Source of the DNA: Pandoraea apista
Lineage (GTDB): Bacteria; Pseudomonadota; Gammaproteobacteria; Burkholderiales; Burkholderiaceae
DNA length: 64,000 nt
Assembly (NCBI RefSeq): GCF_001465595.2
Contig: NZ_CP013481.2
Span: 1,612,001-1,676,000 of the forward strand
Reading direction: 5' to 3'
Below, one piece after another: positions 1 through 9,137 of this stretch; the stretch's first letter is position 1; each line of letters opens with the position of its first letter. The position numbers and the translations under genes were made by a program. The notes under the pieces are model-generated. The model was not told where the DNA came from. It saw nothing but the letters and a program-made list of their open reading frames with translations, and searched no databases.

Positions 1-1
1 G

Positions 2-187
2 TCCGAAAGCGAAGTGGATTTCGGCGTCTGGGGCGTGTCGGCCCCGGTGTTCGCCGCCAAGGAACGTCTGGAAGGCACCATCACCTTGATGGCGCCGGCC
101 GTGCGTGTGGCTCAGCGCCACGAAGAGCTGATTCGCCTCACCGTGGCGGCAGCCGAGCGTATTTCGAATCGATTGCAGTACTTTTAA
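2..187 (+). CDS. IclR-family transcriptional regulator, C-terminal fragment (5' end outside window)
   Basis: Only the last 61 codons are present, in frame from base 2 to the TAA. The fragment reads as the end of an IclR effector-binding domain: a 'GVSAPVF' strand, a second strand ending 'ITLMAPAVRV', then a long amphipathic helix 'EELIRLTVAAAERISNRL'. That strand-strand-helix ending is characteristic of the family. The gene sits 39 bp upstream of an amino acid ABC transporter and hutG, so it may regulate them, but this is inference from position. The DNA-binding half lies outside the window. Confidence 0.7.
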   Translation, partial: SESEVDFGVWGVSAPVFAAKERLEGTITLMAPAVRVAQRHEELIRLTVAAAERISNRLQYF

Positions 188-226
188 CCGGTTTTTTCCG
201 ACCGAGACTACACGAAGGAGTACCAG

Positions 227-964
227 ATGAAATTGCGTCACATTCTGTTCACGATGGCGCTGGCCGTCACCTGCTCGAGCAAGGTCTTCGCTGCCGACGA
301 CGTGCTGCGTGTTGCGACCGACGCGACCTTCCCGCCGTTCGAGTACGTGGACAACGGCAAGCGCACCGGCTTCGACGTCGAAATGATCGAGGCGCTGGGC
401 AAGGCAATGGGCAAGAAGGTCGAGTGGACGGATATCGATTTCAAGGGCCTGATCCCGGCCGTGCTGTCCAAGCGCGTTGACGTGGCTGCTTCGGCAATCT
501 ACATCACCGACGAGCGCCTGAAGGTGGTGAACTTCACGCACCCGTACTACACCGGCGGTCTGGCCATCATGGTCAAGGCTGAGAACACCAGCATCAAGGA
601 GCCGGCCGATCTGAACGGCAAGAAGGTGTCGGTGCAGGTGGGTACGAAGTCGGTGCAGTTCCTGAAGGAAAGCTATCCGAAGGTCGAGCGCGTGGAAGTC
701 GAGAAGAACGACCAGATGTTCGAACTCGTGAAGATCGGCCGTGCCGACGCCGCCGTGACCGGTAAGCCCGCAGCGCTGCTGTACGCCAAGGCCAACCCGG
801 GCGTCAAGGTGCTCGACAAGACGCTGACGGTTGAGCGTTATGGCTTCGCCGTTCGCAAGGGCGACACCGAACTGACCAACGAGATGAACAAGGCGCTGGA
901 AAAGGTCCGTGCAGACGGCACCTACGCCGCGCTGGTCAACAAGTACTTCGGTACCGCGAAGTAA
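227..964 (+). CDS. Amino acid ABC transporter periplasmic binding protein (family 3)
   Basis: A 245-residue periplasmic solute-binding protein of the HisJ/GlnH/ArtI type (SBP_bac_3). Residues 1-22 form a signal peptide ending 'SKVFA' before 'ADDVL'. The family hallmark 'ATFPPFEYVDNGKRTGFDVE' follows directly, with the second-lobe motif 'DLNGKKVSVQVGTKS' in the middle. The ATG has a good AAGGAG ribosome site eight bases upstream. The permease and ATPase follow on the same strand, then hutG, so histidine or a breakdown product is the likely ligand. The ligand is inferred from context only. Confidence 0.9.
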   Translation: MKLRHILFTMALAVTCSSKVFAADDVLRVATDATFPPFEYVDNGKRTGFDVEMIEALGKAMGKKVEWTDIDFKGLIPAVLSKRVDVAASAIYITDERLKVVNFTHPYYTGGLAIMVKAENTSIKEPADLNGKKVSVQVGTKSVQFLKESYPKVERVEVEKNDQMFELVKIGRADAAVTGKPAALLYAKANPGVKVLDKTLTVERYGFAVRKGDTELTNEMNKALEKVRADGTYAALVNKYFGTAK

Positions 965-986
965 GTACGTCGCGAACGTAATACCG

Positions 987-1027
987 GGCGGGTTTGCCGC
1001 CACCTTCATGGGAAGGCGGCGCCCGCC
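987..1027 (+). terminator. Intercistronic GC-rich hairpin (possible attenuator)
   Basis: Between the binding-protein and permease genes, GGCGGG (987-992) and GCCGCC (996-1001) pair with GGCGGC (1015-1020) and CCCGCC (1022-1027) across a 13-base loop, with a TTT bulge. No T-run follows, so it is more likely an mRNA-stabilising or partial attenuation hairpin, as often lies after binding-protein genes that need higher expression than their permease. Confidence 0.45.
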
Positions 1028-1064
1028 GAAGCACTAAAGCAGTAGAGCAACTGACGGAGTACGC

Positions 1065-1733
1065 ATGGAACTCGATTTTTCGCCGGTGTGGGCAAACTGG
1101 CAGGACCTCGCGCGTGGCGCGCTCGTTACCGTTGAGGTGACTGCCTGCGCACTGGCGCTGGGCTGCGTGTTGGGTTTGCTGGTCGGCATGGGCCGCCTGA
1201 ACCCGGCGCATCGCATTCGCTACGGCATTTGTACCGCCTATGTCACGTTCATCCGTGGCACGCCGTTGCTGGTGCAACTCTTTATCCTGTTCTTCGGACT
1301 GCCTCAGTTCAACATTCTGCTGCCGGCCTTCATGTGCGGTGTGCTGGGCCTTGGCATCTACAGCGGCGCTTATGTTTCGGAAATCGTGCGCGGTGCCATT
1401 CAGTCGATCGAGCGCGGTCAGATGGAAGCGGCCCGCTCGCTTGGCATGCCGTATGGTCAGGCCATGCGCTCGGTGATTCTGCCGCAAGCCGTTGTGCGCA
1501 TGATTCCGCCGCTGGGCAACGAATTCATTGCGCTGATCAAGAACTCGGCCCTCGTGTCGCTGCTCACGATTCATGACGTGATGCACGAAGGTCAGAAGAT
1601 TATCAGCGTGTCGTACCGTTCGCTGGAAGTGTATCTGGCGATTGCGTTTGTTTATCTGATTCTGACCGGTGTTACCACGCTGCTCCTGCAGCGCGCCGAG
1701 AAGTCCCTGCGTGCCGGAGGTGCCGTGCAATGA
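1065..1733 (+). CDS. Amino acid ABC transporter permease (HisQM/GlnP family)
   Basis: A 222-residue inner-membrane permease with about five hydrophobic segments. The EAA loop that docks the ATPase is clear at residues 121-140 ('[20 protein letters not shown]'), and '[11 protein letters not shown]' near residue 62 is typical of polar amino acid permeases. The start is supported by ACGGAG upstream. Its stop overlaps the ATG of the ATPase gene (ATGA), implying translational coupling. Only one permease gene is present, so it presumably acts as a homodimer. Confidence 0.92.
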   Translation: MELDFSPVWANWQDLARGALVTVEVTACALALGCVLGLLVGMGRLNPAHRIRYGICTAYVTFIRGTPLLVQLFILFFGLPQFNILLPAFMCGVLGLGIYSGAYVSEIVRGAIQSIERGQMEAARSLGMPYGQAMRSVILPQAVVRMIPPLGNEFIALIKNSALVSLLTIHDVMHEGQKIISVSYRSLEVYLAIAFVYLILTGVTTLLLQRAEKSLRAGGAVQ

Positions 1734-2506
1734 GCGAAGTGAAAAAGGAATTCGGCGCCCCGATCCTGAAGATCGAGGGCCTGGGCAAGGCTTACGGCAG
1801 CCATCAGGTGCTCAAGGGCATCGACTTCGAAGTCGATGCGCGTCAGGTTGTCGTAGTCATCGGTCCGAGCGGCTCGGGCAAGAGTACATTCCTGCGTTGC
1901 TGCAACGGGCTTGAAACTGCCGAGCAAGGCACCATCGAGATCGTAGGCAAGAAGCTTGTCGATCACGGCAAGATGATGGGCGAGAACGCGCTCAATCATC
2001 TGCGCACCGAAGTGGGCATGGTGTTCCAGTCGTTCAATCTGTTCCCGCATTTGACCGTGCTCGATAACGTGACGCTCGCGCCGCGCAAGCTGCGCGGCAT
2101 GAAGAGCGCCGACGCCGAGAAGCTCGCTCGTGAGTTGCTCGCGAAGGTTGGGCTGGCGGCGAAGGCCGACGTCTACCCGGGTACGCTTTCCGGTGGACAG
2201 AAGCAGCGCGTGGCAATTGCTCGCGCACTGGCCATGCAACCGCAAGTCATGTTGTTCGATGAGCCAACTTCGGCGCTCGATCCGGAACTCGTGGGCGAAG
2301 TGCTTCAGGTGATGAAGGCGCTCGCGAACGACGGCATGACGATGCTGGTCGTCACGCACGAGATGGGTTTCGCACGAGAAGTCGCCGATGTCGTGGTCGT
2401 GATGGACCAGGGCCGAATCATCGAAGCGGGTGCGCCCGAGCAGATTTTCACCGCACCGCGCGAAGCGCGTACGCGAGAATTCCTGCAAGCGGTCATCGCG
2501 CGGTAA
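1730..2506 (+). CDS. Amino acid ABC transporter ATP-binding protein (GlnQ/HisP family)
   Basis: A 258-residue ABC ATPase energising the preceding permease. It has Walker A 'GPSGSGKST' at residues 45-53, the Q-loop '[11 protein letters not shown]', signature '[15 protein letters not shown]', Walker B '[13 protein letters not shown]' and H-loop 'VTHEMGFA'. The set is complete and intact. It overlaps the permease by 4 bp and hutG starts 18 bp after its stop, so transporter and HutG are very likely one transcript. Confidence 0.95.
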   Translation: MSEVKKEFGAPILKIEGLGKAYGSHQVLKGIDFEVDARQVVVVIGPSGSGKSTFLRCCNGLETAEQGTIEIVGKKLVDHGKMMGENALNHLRTEVGMVFQSFNLFPHLTVLDNVTLAPRKLRGMKSADAEKLARELLAKVGLAAKADVYPGTLSGGQKQRVAIARALAMQPQVMLFDEPTSALDPELVGEVLQVMKALANDGMTMLVVTHEMGFAREVADVVVVMDQGRIIEAGAPEQIFTAPREARTREFLQAVIAR

Positions 2507-2524
2507 GGCAAGGCAGGAAAACGT

Positions 2525-3472
2525 ATGACAATCGATCGAACGGTCTGGCAAGGCCGTGTGGATACCGGCGAGACCGGCCATACCCTGCGTCTGCATCAGG
2601 TGCTGCGCGATTACGACGCGTCGCAAGCTGCCGGTGGCGCGGTGGTGCTGGGCTTTTGCAGTGACGAAGGCGTGCGCCGCAATCACGGGCGTCAAGGCGC
2701 GGTTGCGGGCCCGGACATGCTGCGTCGCGCACTGGCGAGCCTGCCTGTGAAGGGCACGCCTGTCGTGTTCGACGGCGGCAATATCGTGTGTGCCGACGAC
2801 CGGCTCGAAGCCGCGCAAGCCGCGCTGGGTCACCGCGTGGCGGAAGTGCTGAGCGCAGGCGCACTGCCGGTGGTGCTGGGTGGCGGGCACGAGATTGCGT
2901 ACGGTACGTTCCTTGGGGTTGCCGAACATTTCGGCGACCGCTTGCGCAACGAGCCGATCCTGATCCTCAATTTCGACGCGCACTTCGACTTGCGTGCCCA
3001 ACCGACGGCCAGCTCGGGCACGCCGTTCTGGCAAATCTCGCAGTTGCTGGCGGGGCGTCAGGCGCCGTTTCATTACGCGTGCCTGGGCGTGAGCCGCTAC
3101 AGCAATACCGATGCGCTTTTCGAACGCGCGGATTCGCTGAACGTGGAGTACTGGCTCGACGAGACGATGCTCGCGCACCGTCTGCCCGACATGTGCGAGC
3201 GGCTCGAGAAAAAGCTCGCGCAAGTGAGTCATGTGTACCTGACCATCGATATGGACGTTTTGCCGGGCGAGAAGGCCCCGGGCGTGTCGGCGCCGGCGGC
3301 ACATGGCGTGGCGCTGGAAGTTGTCGAAGCGCTCATCGGCGTGGTCCGCCGTTCGGGCAAGTTGCGTGTGGCGGATATCGCCGAGTACAACCCGACGTAT
3401 GACCGCGACGGTCTGACCGCACGCGTGGGCGCCCGGCTTTTGCATCCGCTCATCACACAGTTGCCGGTCTGA
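2525..3472 (+). CDS. hutG: Formimidoylglutamase HutG (arginase superfamily)
   Basis: Hydrolyses N-formimino-L-glutamate to glutamate and formamide, the last step of one histidine-degradation route. The 315-residue protein has all binuclear manganese ligands of the ureohydrolase fold: His122 in 'GGGHE', Asp151/His153/Asp155 in 'NFDAHFD', and Asp242/Asp244 in 'TIDMDVL'. The N-terminal 'WQGRVD' is typical of HutG rather than arginase or agmatinase. It lies directly behind a histidine-type ABC transporter, and the run ends in a strong terminator. The other hut genes would lie upstream, outside the window. Agmatinase-like activity cannot be excluded from sequence alone. Confidence 0.85.
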   Translation: MTIDRTVWQGRVDTGETGHTLRLHQVLRDYDASQAAGGAVVLGFCSDEGVRRNHGRQGAVAGPDMLRRALASLPVKGTPVVFDGGNIVCADDRLEAAQAALGHRVAEVLSAGALPVVLGGGHEIAYGTFLGVAEHFGDRLRNEPILILNFDAHFDLRAQPTASSGTPFWQISQLLAGRQAPFHYACLGVSRYSNTDALFERADSLNVEYWLDETMLAHRLPDMCERLEKKLAQVSHVYLTIDMDVLPGEKAPGVSAPAAHGVALEVVEALIGVVRRSGKLRVADIAEYNPTYDRDGLTARVGARLLHPLITQLPV

Positions 3473-3541
3473 CGCGCAAGTGGGCGGCGTGAGTCTGGCG
3501 TAGGGTAATTTGCGCCGTTTGCGGGACTTCTGCGCGACAAT

Positions 3542-3583
3542 AGGGCGGGCGATCGAACCATCGATCGCCCGCCCTATTTGTTT
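3542..3583 (+). terminator. Rho-independent terminator after hutG
   Basis: A perfect 15-bp stem, 3542-3556 paired with 3561-3575, with loop ACCA, followed by ATTTGTTTT. It closes the transporter-hutG transcript. The longest open frame for msrA would begin with a TTG inside this T-run, which argues against that start. Confidence 0.85.
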
Positions 3584-3625
3584 TGTGCGCTGCCGCATAA
3601 AACGTTGCCGACAAGCGAGGTCATG

Positions 3626-4198
3626 ATGACAGAGCAGACGAACTCCCCGAGCGATACCCGTACCGAAGTTGCCACGCTGGCGGGTGGCTGTTTTTGGTGT
3701 CTCGAGGCCTGCTATCAGCAGTTGGACGGCGTCAAATCCGTCGTCTCGGGTTATGAAGGCGGACACGTCGACAACCCGACCTATGAGCAGGTTTGCGAAG
3801 GCGACACCGGCCATGCGGAAGTGGTGCGGCTGACCTACGATCCGGAGGTGGTCTCCTTCGAAGAACTGCTGGTCGTGTTCTTCCAGATTCACGATCCGAC
3901 GACGGTTAATCGTCAGGGCAACGATGTGGGCACGCAGTACCGCTCCGCCATCTTCTATCAGGACGAGAAACAGAAGGAAGTCGCCGAGCACCTCATCGCC
4001 GAACTGATGGCCGAGATGACCTACCCTGCACCGATTGTCACGCAAGTGGTGCCGGCACAGACGTTCTGGCCGGCCGAGGCGTATCACCAGAACTACTTTC
4101 GCCAGCATCCCGATCAGGGCTACTGCGCTTACGTGGTCGCCCCGAAACTCAAGAAATTCCGCGAGAAGTTCGCGCGTCGTCTCAAGTCGGCGGCATAA
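3626..4198 (+). CDS. msrA: Peptide-methionine (S)-S-oxide reductase MsrA
   Basis: Repairs methionine-S-sulfoxide in proteins in the cytoplasm. The catalytic motif GGCFWC carries the nucleophilic Cys22, with Cys25 beside it. 'YEGGHVDNPTYEQVC' and 'GDTGHAEVVRL' are family signatures, and 'FWPAEAYHQNYF' is the conserved C-terminal region. Length, about 190 residues, is normal. The frame stays open upstream to a TTG at 3578, but that lies in the hutG terminator. The start is placed at the second of two adjacent ATGs (3623 and 3626) because GAGG sits five bases before it. Confidence 0.93.
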   Translation: MTEQTNSPSDTRTEVATLAGGCFWCLEACYQQLDGVKSVVSGYEGGHVDNPTYEQVCEGDTGHAEVVRLTYDPEVVSFEELLVVFFQIHDPTTVNRQGNDVGTQYRSAIFYQDEKQKEVAEHLIAELMAEMTYPAPIVTQVVPAQTFWPAEAYHQNYFRQHPDQGYCAYVVAPKLKKFREKFARRLKSAA

Positions 4199-4281
4199 CC
4201 GTAGCCGGTTCGCCGCCGTTCCGGGGATTCGCCAACGTACGAAAACTCGGGACGGCGGCGCGGTTCGGCCGGCGCCTGCCC

Positions 4282-5109
4282 TTACTGGATCACGCACGGG
4301 CCGTTCTGCATCGTGTCGAGCGGGTTGGGCCAGTTGTAATTTCGGGCATCGACCGAGCGCGGCAATCGACCCAGATCGGTTCGTTGGCGGCATCGGGCCA
4401 ACTGCGCGGTGAAATCGGAGAGGTGCGTGTCGTCCGTTGCCGCAAGGGCATATCCGGCGGGCGGCAGCGTGGTGTGCCCTCGCATTCCCGCCGCCCGGTA
4501 ATGGAATCCGAGGATCGCCGCATGTTCTTCCCGGATGCGGGGGGCATTCGGATTGCCTTCATGGAGAAATGCCAGTTCGCTCTCGCCAGCGAAGAGGAAC
4601 TCGGCCTCTCCCGGCACGTTCAGCTGCGGAAATTCGAATCGGCCGATCTCGATGCTGTGCGCCCCAATGTCGAAGGTCAATGCACTCAGGGTGCCGGGCA
4701 AATACTCCGGCTCGTCGCGCAGCAGCGACGGGAAACCCACGGCTCGGATGCGCGCCTCGACAGACAGTGAGCCCGCTGCGGGGTGAAACGTCATGAGGTC
4801 GCCCAACGCCTTGCGCAATTCGGCGTTGCTCGTGTATTGCCGGGCACTACATTCGTTTTGCGGGGTGACGAGTTCTGCGAGCAGATTATCGAAGTACTTG
4901 TTCACCGGAATGGGATGGCATTCGAAGACGGTACGGCGAAAGTGGGCCTCCGGCAGTTTTGCCACGAGCGACGCAGAGGGCGAATCAAGAGGCTGATTTT
5001 TGATCTTTTCCATATCGATGGCGATTTCGTGGCGATCCGTATGGGGGTTGCTCTCATAAGAAGCGGAGCTGGATTGTGCGAAAGGAATTGCCAAGGCGAG
5101 TAACGGCAT
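4282..5109 (-). CDS. Hypothetical protein, possible weak signal sequence
   Basis: A 275-residue protein I do not recognise. The first 12 residues are hydrophobic (MPLLALAIPFAQ) and may be a short signal sequence, followed by a polar, Ser-rich stretch. The remainder is mixed alpha/beta in composition with no repeats or membrane segments; it has cysteines near residues 64 and 87 and three towards the C-terminus. AGGGAG lies eight bases before the chosen ATG. It is convergent with msrA and 92 bp downstream of another unknown gene on the same strand, so the two may be co-transcribed. Codon use looks native. A non-coding explanation is unlikely given the length and ribosome site. Confidence 0.6.
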   Translation of the reverse strand: MPLLALAIPFAQSSSASYESNPHTDRHEIAIDMEKIKNQPLDSPSASLVAKLPEAHFRRTVFECHPIPVNKYFDNLLAELVTPQNECSARQYTSNAELRKALGDLMTFHPAAGSLSVEARIRAVGFPSLLRDEPEYLPGTLSALTFDIGAHSIEIGRFEFPQLNVPGEAEFLFAGESELAFLHEGNPNAPRIREEHAAILGFHYRAAGMRGHTTLPPAGYALAATDDTHLSDFTAQLARCRQRTDLGRLPRSVDARNYNWPNPLDTMQNGPCVIQ

Positions 5110-5200
5110 ATTTCATGCTCCCTGAGGGATGTCGTGCGTGACGGGGGGGCGCTGAGTTGGGGCGATGGGCGCTGGCGGCGAGGTTGCATGGGGATCGGCA

Positions 5201-5542
5201 TCACCCCACCACACGGACAGACGCGCCGCCAGTTGCCGAAAACAGAATCAGACAGGGCTCTCCCAAATGAGCGGCATGCCCATAGGCAGCGTCGAGACTG
5301 TCGAAGAAGAATGCTTCGGCTGCGCTTGGCACCTGCTGGGTCACAATTTCGAAGCGATGGTGATCGAAGCGAATGTCGAGATAGGTCCGATTTGCAAGAA
5401 ACCAGACCACGTAGCCGGCAAATGGCAGTGCTGTGGGCAGTGCCGGAACGATGCAAGCCGAGTGCGATTCGTTGTCTGATGCCGTGGCGGTCTGCGCTTC
5501 CAGCCAGCGTCGATAGTCCTCGCGCGCAGGTCGGATTTTCAT
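5201..5542 (-). CDS. Small hypothetical protein (113 aa)
   Basis: A small protein of unknown function with a convincing AGGAGA ribosome site seven bases before ATG. It has a polar N-terminus ('MKIRPAREDYRRWLEAQ'), a hydrophobic Pro-containing patch around residues 31-50, and a mixed C-terminal half. The His-rich 'DIRFDHHRFEIVTQQ' and 'AAEAFFFDSLDAA' give no family assignment. It precedes the unknown 275-residue gene on the same strand and probably shares its transcript. Confidence 0.55.
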   Translation of the reverse strand: MKIRPAREDYRRWLEAQTATASDNESHSACIVPALPTALPFAGYVVWFLANRTYLDIRFDHHRFEIVTQQVPSAAEAFFFDSLDAAYGHAAHLGEPCLILFSATGGASVRVVG

Positions 5543-6094
5543 GGTCGTATTCTCCTGAGAAGTGACGACGACGCTTCCTGAGGCGTCGAGCGATAGTGCG
5601 GCCGTTGCTGAGGCAAGGTTTTAGAAACTGGCCCTAGCGTTGCCGAATTCGCGTCGCGCCGCCAAAGCACGCGGTGTCCGGCGACGCTGCGACGTCGCAT
5701 GGATACCGCGCTGAGCAGTTGGGGGCGGACGCAATCTGAGGCCGGCCGTCGGGCGTCGTTGCCCGGTGTCCGGTGTCCGGACAACGATTTCGATAATGCC
5801 CAGTGCCGGAGGGGCTGGGCTAGAGGAGCGTCCGAAAGGGGCATCGGACAGCGCCTGATTATGATGAGGCGATGCGGTTTGGAGGAGGGCTGCCCGCGGT
5901 GAACGTATCGCCGGCTGCCGTTGAATCGCCCTCACGTGGCCGCGCCATCGGAGTTCAGGAACGGAGGTCGTGTGATGCTGCGGGCCGCCGGGCGAATCGG
6001 CCCCGAAACCCGCATGGCGCCTGAACGTTCATATGTTCATTATTTTTCGCATAGAATGGCGGCTTCCCTCCATGAAGTCTTCAGGTAGTCCGCC
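5543..6094. other. Intergenic region without convincing genes
   Basis: A 552-bp gap between an unknown gene and a divergent transporter gene. Open frames here lack ribosome sites and look like shadows. Near the transporter there is an AT-rich stretch with a dyad TGAAC (6022-6026), 8-bp spacer, GTTCA (6035-6039), which could be an operator. 'GGTGTCCGGTGTCCGG' near 5767 is a short tandem repeat. Nothing else stands out. Confidence 0.5.
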
Positions 6095-7669
6095 GTGCGC
6101 CCCCTGCCTTTCCGCGATGCGTTGATGGCCATGATCGGCATCGCGCTCGTCAATATGCTGGTCGCTCTCGATCAGACCGTTGTCAGTACAGCACTTCCAT
6201 CCATCGTCGCCGAACTCAAAGGGTTCGAGTACTACGCCTGGATCGCGAGCATTTACCTGCTGGCCTCCGTGGTCACCGTGCCGGTGTTTGGCCGGCTTGG
6301 CGATTACTTCGGCCGCCGCCAGTTCGTGATCGCTTCGGTGCTGACCTTTACCGTCGCTTCGTTGTTGTGCGGGCTGGCCCCCAACATGCCGTTCCTTGTG
6401 TTCGCGCGTGGATTGCAGGGCATTGGCGGCGGCATGATGGTCGGCACGGCCTTCGCGTCGGTGCCCGATCTGTTCCCCGACGCCCGCTCGCGGGTGCGCT
6501 GGCAGGTCGTGATCACTGCGGCTTACGGCATTGGCACGGCCGCCGGGCCATCGCTGGGGGGGCTGCTCTCCGAGCATTTCGGCTGGCGTTCGACGTTTTT
6601 CGTGAACCTGCCGGTCGGTCTGGCGGCGCTGTACTTCGTATGGCGATACCTGCCGAAATTCCCGTCAGCCCACCAGGGTGAAGTTCGCGTGGACTGGCGC
6701 GGCGCTGCATGGATTGCGGTTGTGCTCGGAGGCTTTCAGGTGTTCATCGAGAACGTGCCGGCGCATGGGGCATCGCTCGGGAATCTGCTGTTGATCGCCG
6801 CCGTCGCGTTCGGCTTCTGGGCGCTGCTGCGCACCGAGCGTCGGGCCACACATCCGATTGTGCCGCTCGATATGTTCCGGCATCCCCAACTCATCGTGCT
6901 CTTCACGTTGTCGGTGCTGATCGGCTTCGTGATGTATTCGCTGATTTTCTTCGCGCCACTGCTGCTGCAAGGCGGATTCGGCCTCAGTCCTCAGGGCGCG
7001 GGCCTGATTGCGACGCCCATTGCGGCATGCATTGCGCTGGGCAGCTTCATCAATACGCCGATCGTGGTGCGCCTTTCACGGCCGACCAACATGCTGATCC
7101 TCGGGTTTTGCCTGCTGGCGCTGGCCTCGGCGGGCGTGGGGCTGGCGCATCGCGATACCCCGCACGGCCTGCTGGCGTTGATGATGGCCTGCGCGGGGAT
7201 CGGCATTGGTTTCATCCTGAACAATATGAACGTGTTCGGGCAGGAGATTGCCGGGCGCGAACGTTTCGGCATTACCACCGCGCTGTTGCAGTCGACGCGC
7301 ATGGTCGGCGGCATGCTGGGCACAACGATCGTGGGCACCCTGGTCAACCATTGGTACGCCAACGGTGTGGCCGGCGCCGTGTGGAGTTACAACGGCACGC
7401 CGGCGGCACATGCCGTTGCGCGGGCACTCGACCCGCGCATTCTCATCGATTCGGCCTTGCGTGCTGACCTATTGACGGATCTGCGCGCGATGGGCATCGA
7501 CGGCGCCCCGCTGGTCGAAACCGCTCGTCAGACGCTCGTGAACGCGGTCCACGCCGGGGTGTTGCTCACGGGCGTTGCCGCGGTCATTGCCGCGTTGCTG
7601 GTGCGCCGCATCCGGCAGATTCAGTTTCCCAAGCGGCTCGACCGTTCGGTCGTGGTGGCGCCGGAATAA
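6095..7669 (+). CDS. MFS multidrug efflux transporter, DHA2 (EmrB/QacA, 14 TMS) family
   Basis: A 524-residue drug:proton antiporter. Motif D1 'ALDQTVVSTALPSI' in the first membrane segment and motif A 'GRLGDYFGRR' are plain. Motif C is 'YGIGTAAGPSLGGLL' near residue 150. Length and about 14 hydrophobic segments fit DHA2. The start is taken as GTG; an ATG ten codons later is also possible. No membrane-fusion partner is adjacent, unlike the second DHA2 gene in the window (19770-21350). The substrate is unknown. Confidence 0.88.
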   Translation: MRPLPFRDALMAMIGIALVNMLVALDQTVVSTALPSIVAELKGFEYYAWIASIYLLASVVTVPVFGRLGDYFGRRQFVIASVLTFTVASLLCGLAPNMPFLVFARGLQGIGGGMMVGTAFASVPDLFPDARSRVRWQVVITAAYGIGTAAGPSLGGLLSEHFGWRSTFFVNLPVGLAALYFVWRYLPKFPSAHQGEVRVDWRGAAWIAVVLGGFQVFIENVPAHGASLGNLLLIAAVAFGFWALLRTERRATHPIVPLDMFRHPQLIVLFTLSVLIGFVMYSLIFFAPLLLQGGFGLSPQGAGLIATPIAACIALGSFINTPIVVRLSRPTNMLILGFCLLALASAGVGLAHRDTPHGLLALMMACAGIGIGFILNNMNVFGQEIAGRERFGITTALLQSTRMVGGMLGTTIVGTLVNHWYANGVAGAVWSYNGTPAAHAVARALDPRILIDSALRADLLTDLRAMGIDGAPLVETARQTLVNAVHAGVLLTGVAAVIAALLVRRIRQIQFPKRLDRSVVVAPE

Positions 7670-7787
7670 GTTGGAATAAGCTGAAATAGAGCCGGCGTTG
7701 GCCGAACGGGCGACGCCAAATGGCGCAAAACCAAAGCACGGAACGAGCAAACGCCCCTCAAAATGCCGGGGCAGGCCCGACCTCGTT

Positions 7788-7793
7788 TACAAT
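7788..7793 (+). promoter_or_regulatory. Probable -10 box of fabV
   Basis: TACAAT 55 bp before the fabV ATG, in a stretch that is otherwise GC-rich. No convincing -35 box lies at the right distance, so the call rests on the -10 alone. Confidence 0.35.
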
Positions 7794-7847
7794 GCGCGGT
7801 GTTTGCCGGGTGAGCCGGCATCAACGAATTTTGTGAACGAGGTTTCC

Positions 7848-9041
7848 ATGATCATCAAGCCACGCGTGCGCGGCTTCATCTGCGTCACCACCCATCCCGT
7901 CGGCTGCGAGGCCAACGTCAAGCAACAGATCGAATACGTGAAGGCTCAGGGCCCGATCGCGAACGGTCCGAAGAAAGTGCTCGTGATCGGTGCGTCGACC
8001 GGCTACGGCCTGGCTGCGCGCATTACCGCTGCCTTCGGTGCCGATGCGGCAACGCTGGGGGTGTTCTTCGAGCGTGCGGGCAGCGAGACCAAGCCGGGAA
8101 CGCCGGGCTGGTACAACACCGCCGCCTTCGACAAGTTCGCCACCGAAAAGGGGCTGTACGCGAAGAGTATCAACGGTGACGCGTTCTCCAAGGAAATCAA
8201 GGCCAAGACCATCGAGACGATCAAGAACGATCTCGGTCAGGTCGATCTGGTCGTCTACAGTCTGGCCGCACCGCGCCGTACGCATCCGGAAACGGGGCAG
8301 GTGTTCAGTTCGGTCCTCAAGCCGATCGGCAAGTCGGTAACGCTGCGCGGTATCGATACCGACAAGGAAGTGGTCAAGGCTTCGGTATTCGAGCCGGCCT
8401 CGCAGGAAGAGATCGACAACACGGTCGCTGTCATGGGCGGTGAAGACTGGCAAATGTGGATCGATGCGCTGGCCGACGCTGGCGTGCTCGCCCCGGGTGC
8501 CAAGACGACGGCGTTCACGTATCTCGGCGAGAAGATCACGCACGATATCTACTGGAACGGTTCCATCGGCGCGGCCAAGAAGGATCTCGACGAGAAGGTG
8601 CTCGCCATTCGAGCCAAACTCGCCGCGAACGGTGGCGACGCTCGCGTGGCCGTGCTCAAGGCGCTGGTCACGCAGGCCAGTTCGGCCATTCCGATGATGC
8701 CGCTCTACCTCTCGCTGCTGTTCAAGGTCATGAAGGCCAAGGGCACCCACGAAGGTTGCATCGAGCAGATCTACGGTCTGTACAAGGACAGTCTGTACAG
8801 CGCCACGCCGCTGCTCGATGACGAAGGCCGCGTGCGTACCGACCAGAAGGAACTCTCGACGGACGTGCAGGCGGAAGTCTCGGCCCTGTGGGATAAGGTG
8901 ACGGACGAGAACCTTTACGAACTGACGGATTTTGCAGGCTACAAGCACGAGTTCCTGCGTCTGTTCGGCTTCGAGATCGACGGCGTCGATTACGAGGCAG
9001 ATGTGAATCCGGACGTGCCGATTCCGCATCTCGTGGCATAA
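7848..9041 (+). CDS. fabV: Enoyl-[acyl-carrier-protein] reductase FabV
   Basis: NAD(P)H-dependent trans-2-enoyl-ACP reductase that completes each cycle of type II fatty-acid synthesis. The 397-residue length, the opening '[17 protein letters not shown]' and the nucleotide-binding '[11 protein letters not shown]' (44-54) are typical. The FabV active site, Tyr-x8-Lys, is present as Tyr235 and Lys244, which separates it from FabI (Tyr-x6-Lys). FabV enzymes in this group are known to resist triclosan. The frame is open upstream to 7698, but only the ATG at 7848, preceded by ACGAGG, gives the family N-terminus. Confidence 0.96.
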   Translation: MIIKPRVRGFICVTTHPVGCEANVKQQIEYVKAQGPIANGPKKVLVIGASTGYGLAARITAAFGADAATLGVFFERAGSETKPGTPGWYNTAAFDKFATEKGLYAKSINGDAFSKEIKAKTIETIKNDLGQVDLVVYSLAAPRRTHPETGQVFSSVLKPIGKSVTLRGIDTDKEVVKASVFEPASQEEIDNTVAVMGGEDWQMWIDALADAGVLAPGAKTTAFTYLGEKITHDIYWNGSIGAAKKDLDEKVLAIRAKLAANGGDARVAVLKALVTQASSAIPMMPLYLSLLFKVMKAKGTHEGCIEQIYGLYKDSLYSATPLLDDEGRVRTDQKELSTDVQAEVSALWDKVTDENLYELTDFAGYKHEFLRLFGFEIDGVDYEADVNPDVPIPHLVA

Positions 9042-9072
9042 CGACTACGCGCCCGGCGCGATAGCGAGGTTA

Positions 9073-9117
9073 ACGATGGCCTGAGTCCGGCGGTTTGCCG
9101 GCTCAGGCCATCGTCGT
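9073..9117 (+). terminator. Terminator after fabV, possibly bidirectional
   Basis: ACGATGGCCTGAG (9073-9085) pairs with CTCAGGCCATCGT (9102-9114). The stem continues inward as CCGGC/GCCGG around the loop GGTTT. It lies between the convergent fabV and DUF72 genes. The following run is CGTTTC, a weak T-tract. Confidence 0.7.
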
Positions 9118-9137
9118 TTCAGGCGGGGCGTTGGGTG

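Noticed and set aside
3578..3625. N-terminal extension of MsrA from a TTG
   Set aside because: The TTG lies in the T-run of the hutG terminator and the extension has no family similarity; the ATG at 3626 has a ribosome site.
1652..4393. 913-codon open frame on the minus strand
   Set aside because: It lies antisense to the transporter, hutG and msrA genes, is Arg/His-rich and has no domain; it is a high-GC shadow frame.
5110..5116. Alternative ATG at 5116 giving a 20-residue peptide before the unknown gene
   Set aside because: Ribosome site is only one base from that ATG and the frame closes at once; the in-frame ATG at 5109 fits better.
5621..5935. 104-codon minus-strand frame in the 5543-6094 gap
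   Set aside because: Arg/Pro-rich, no ribosome site, no partner; looks random.
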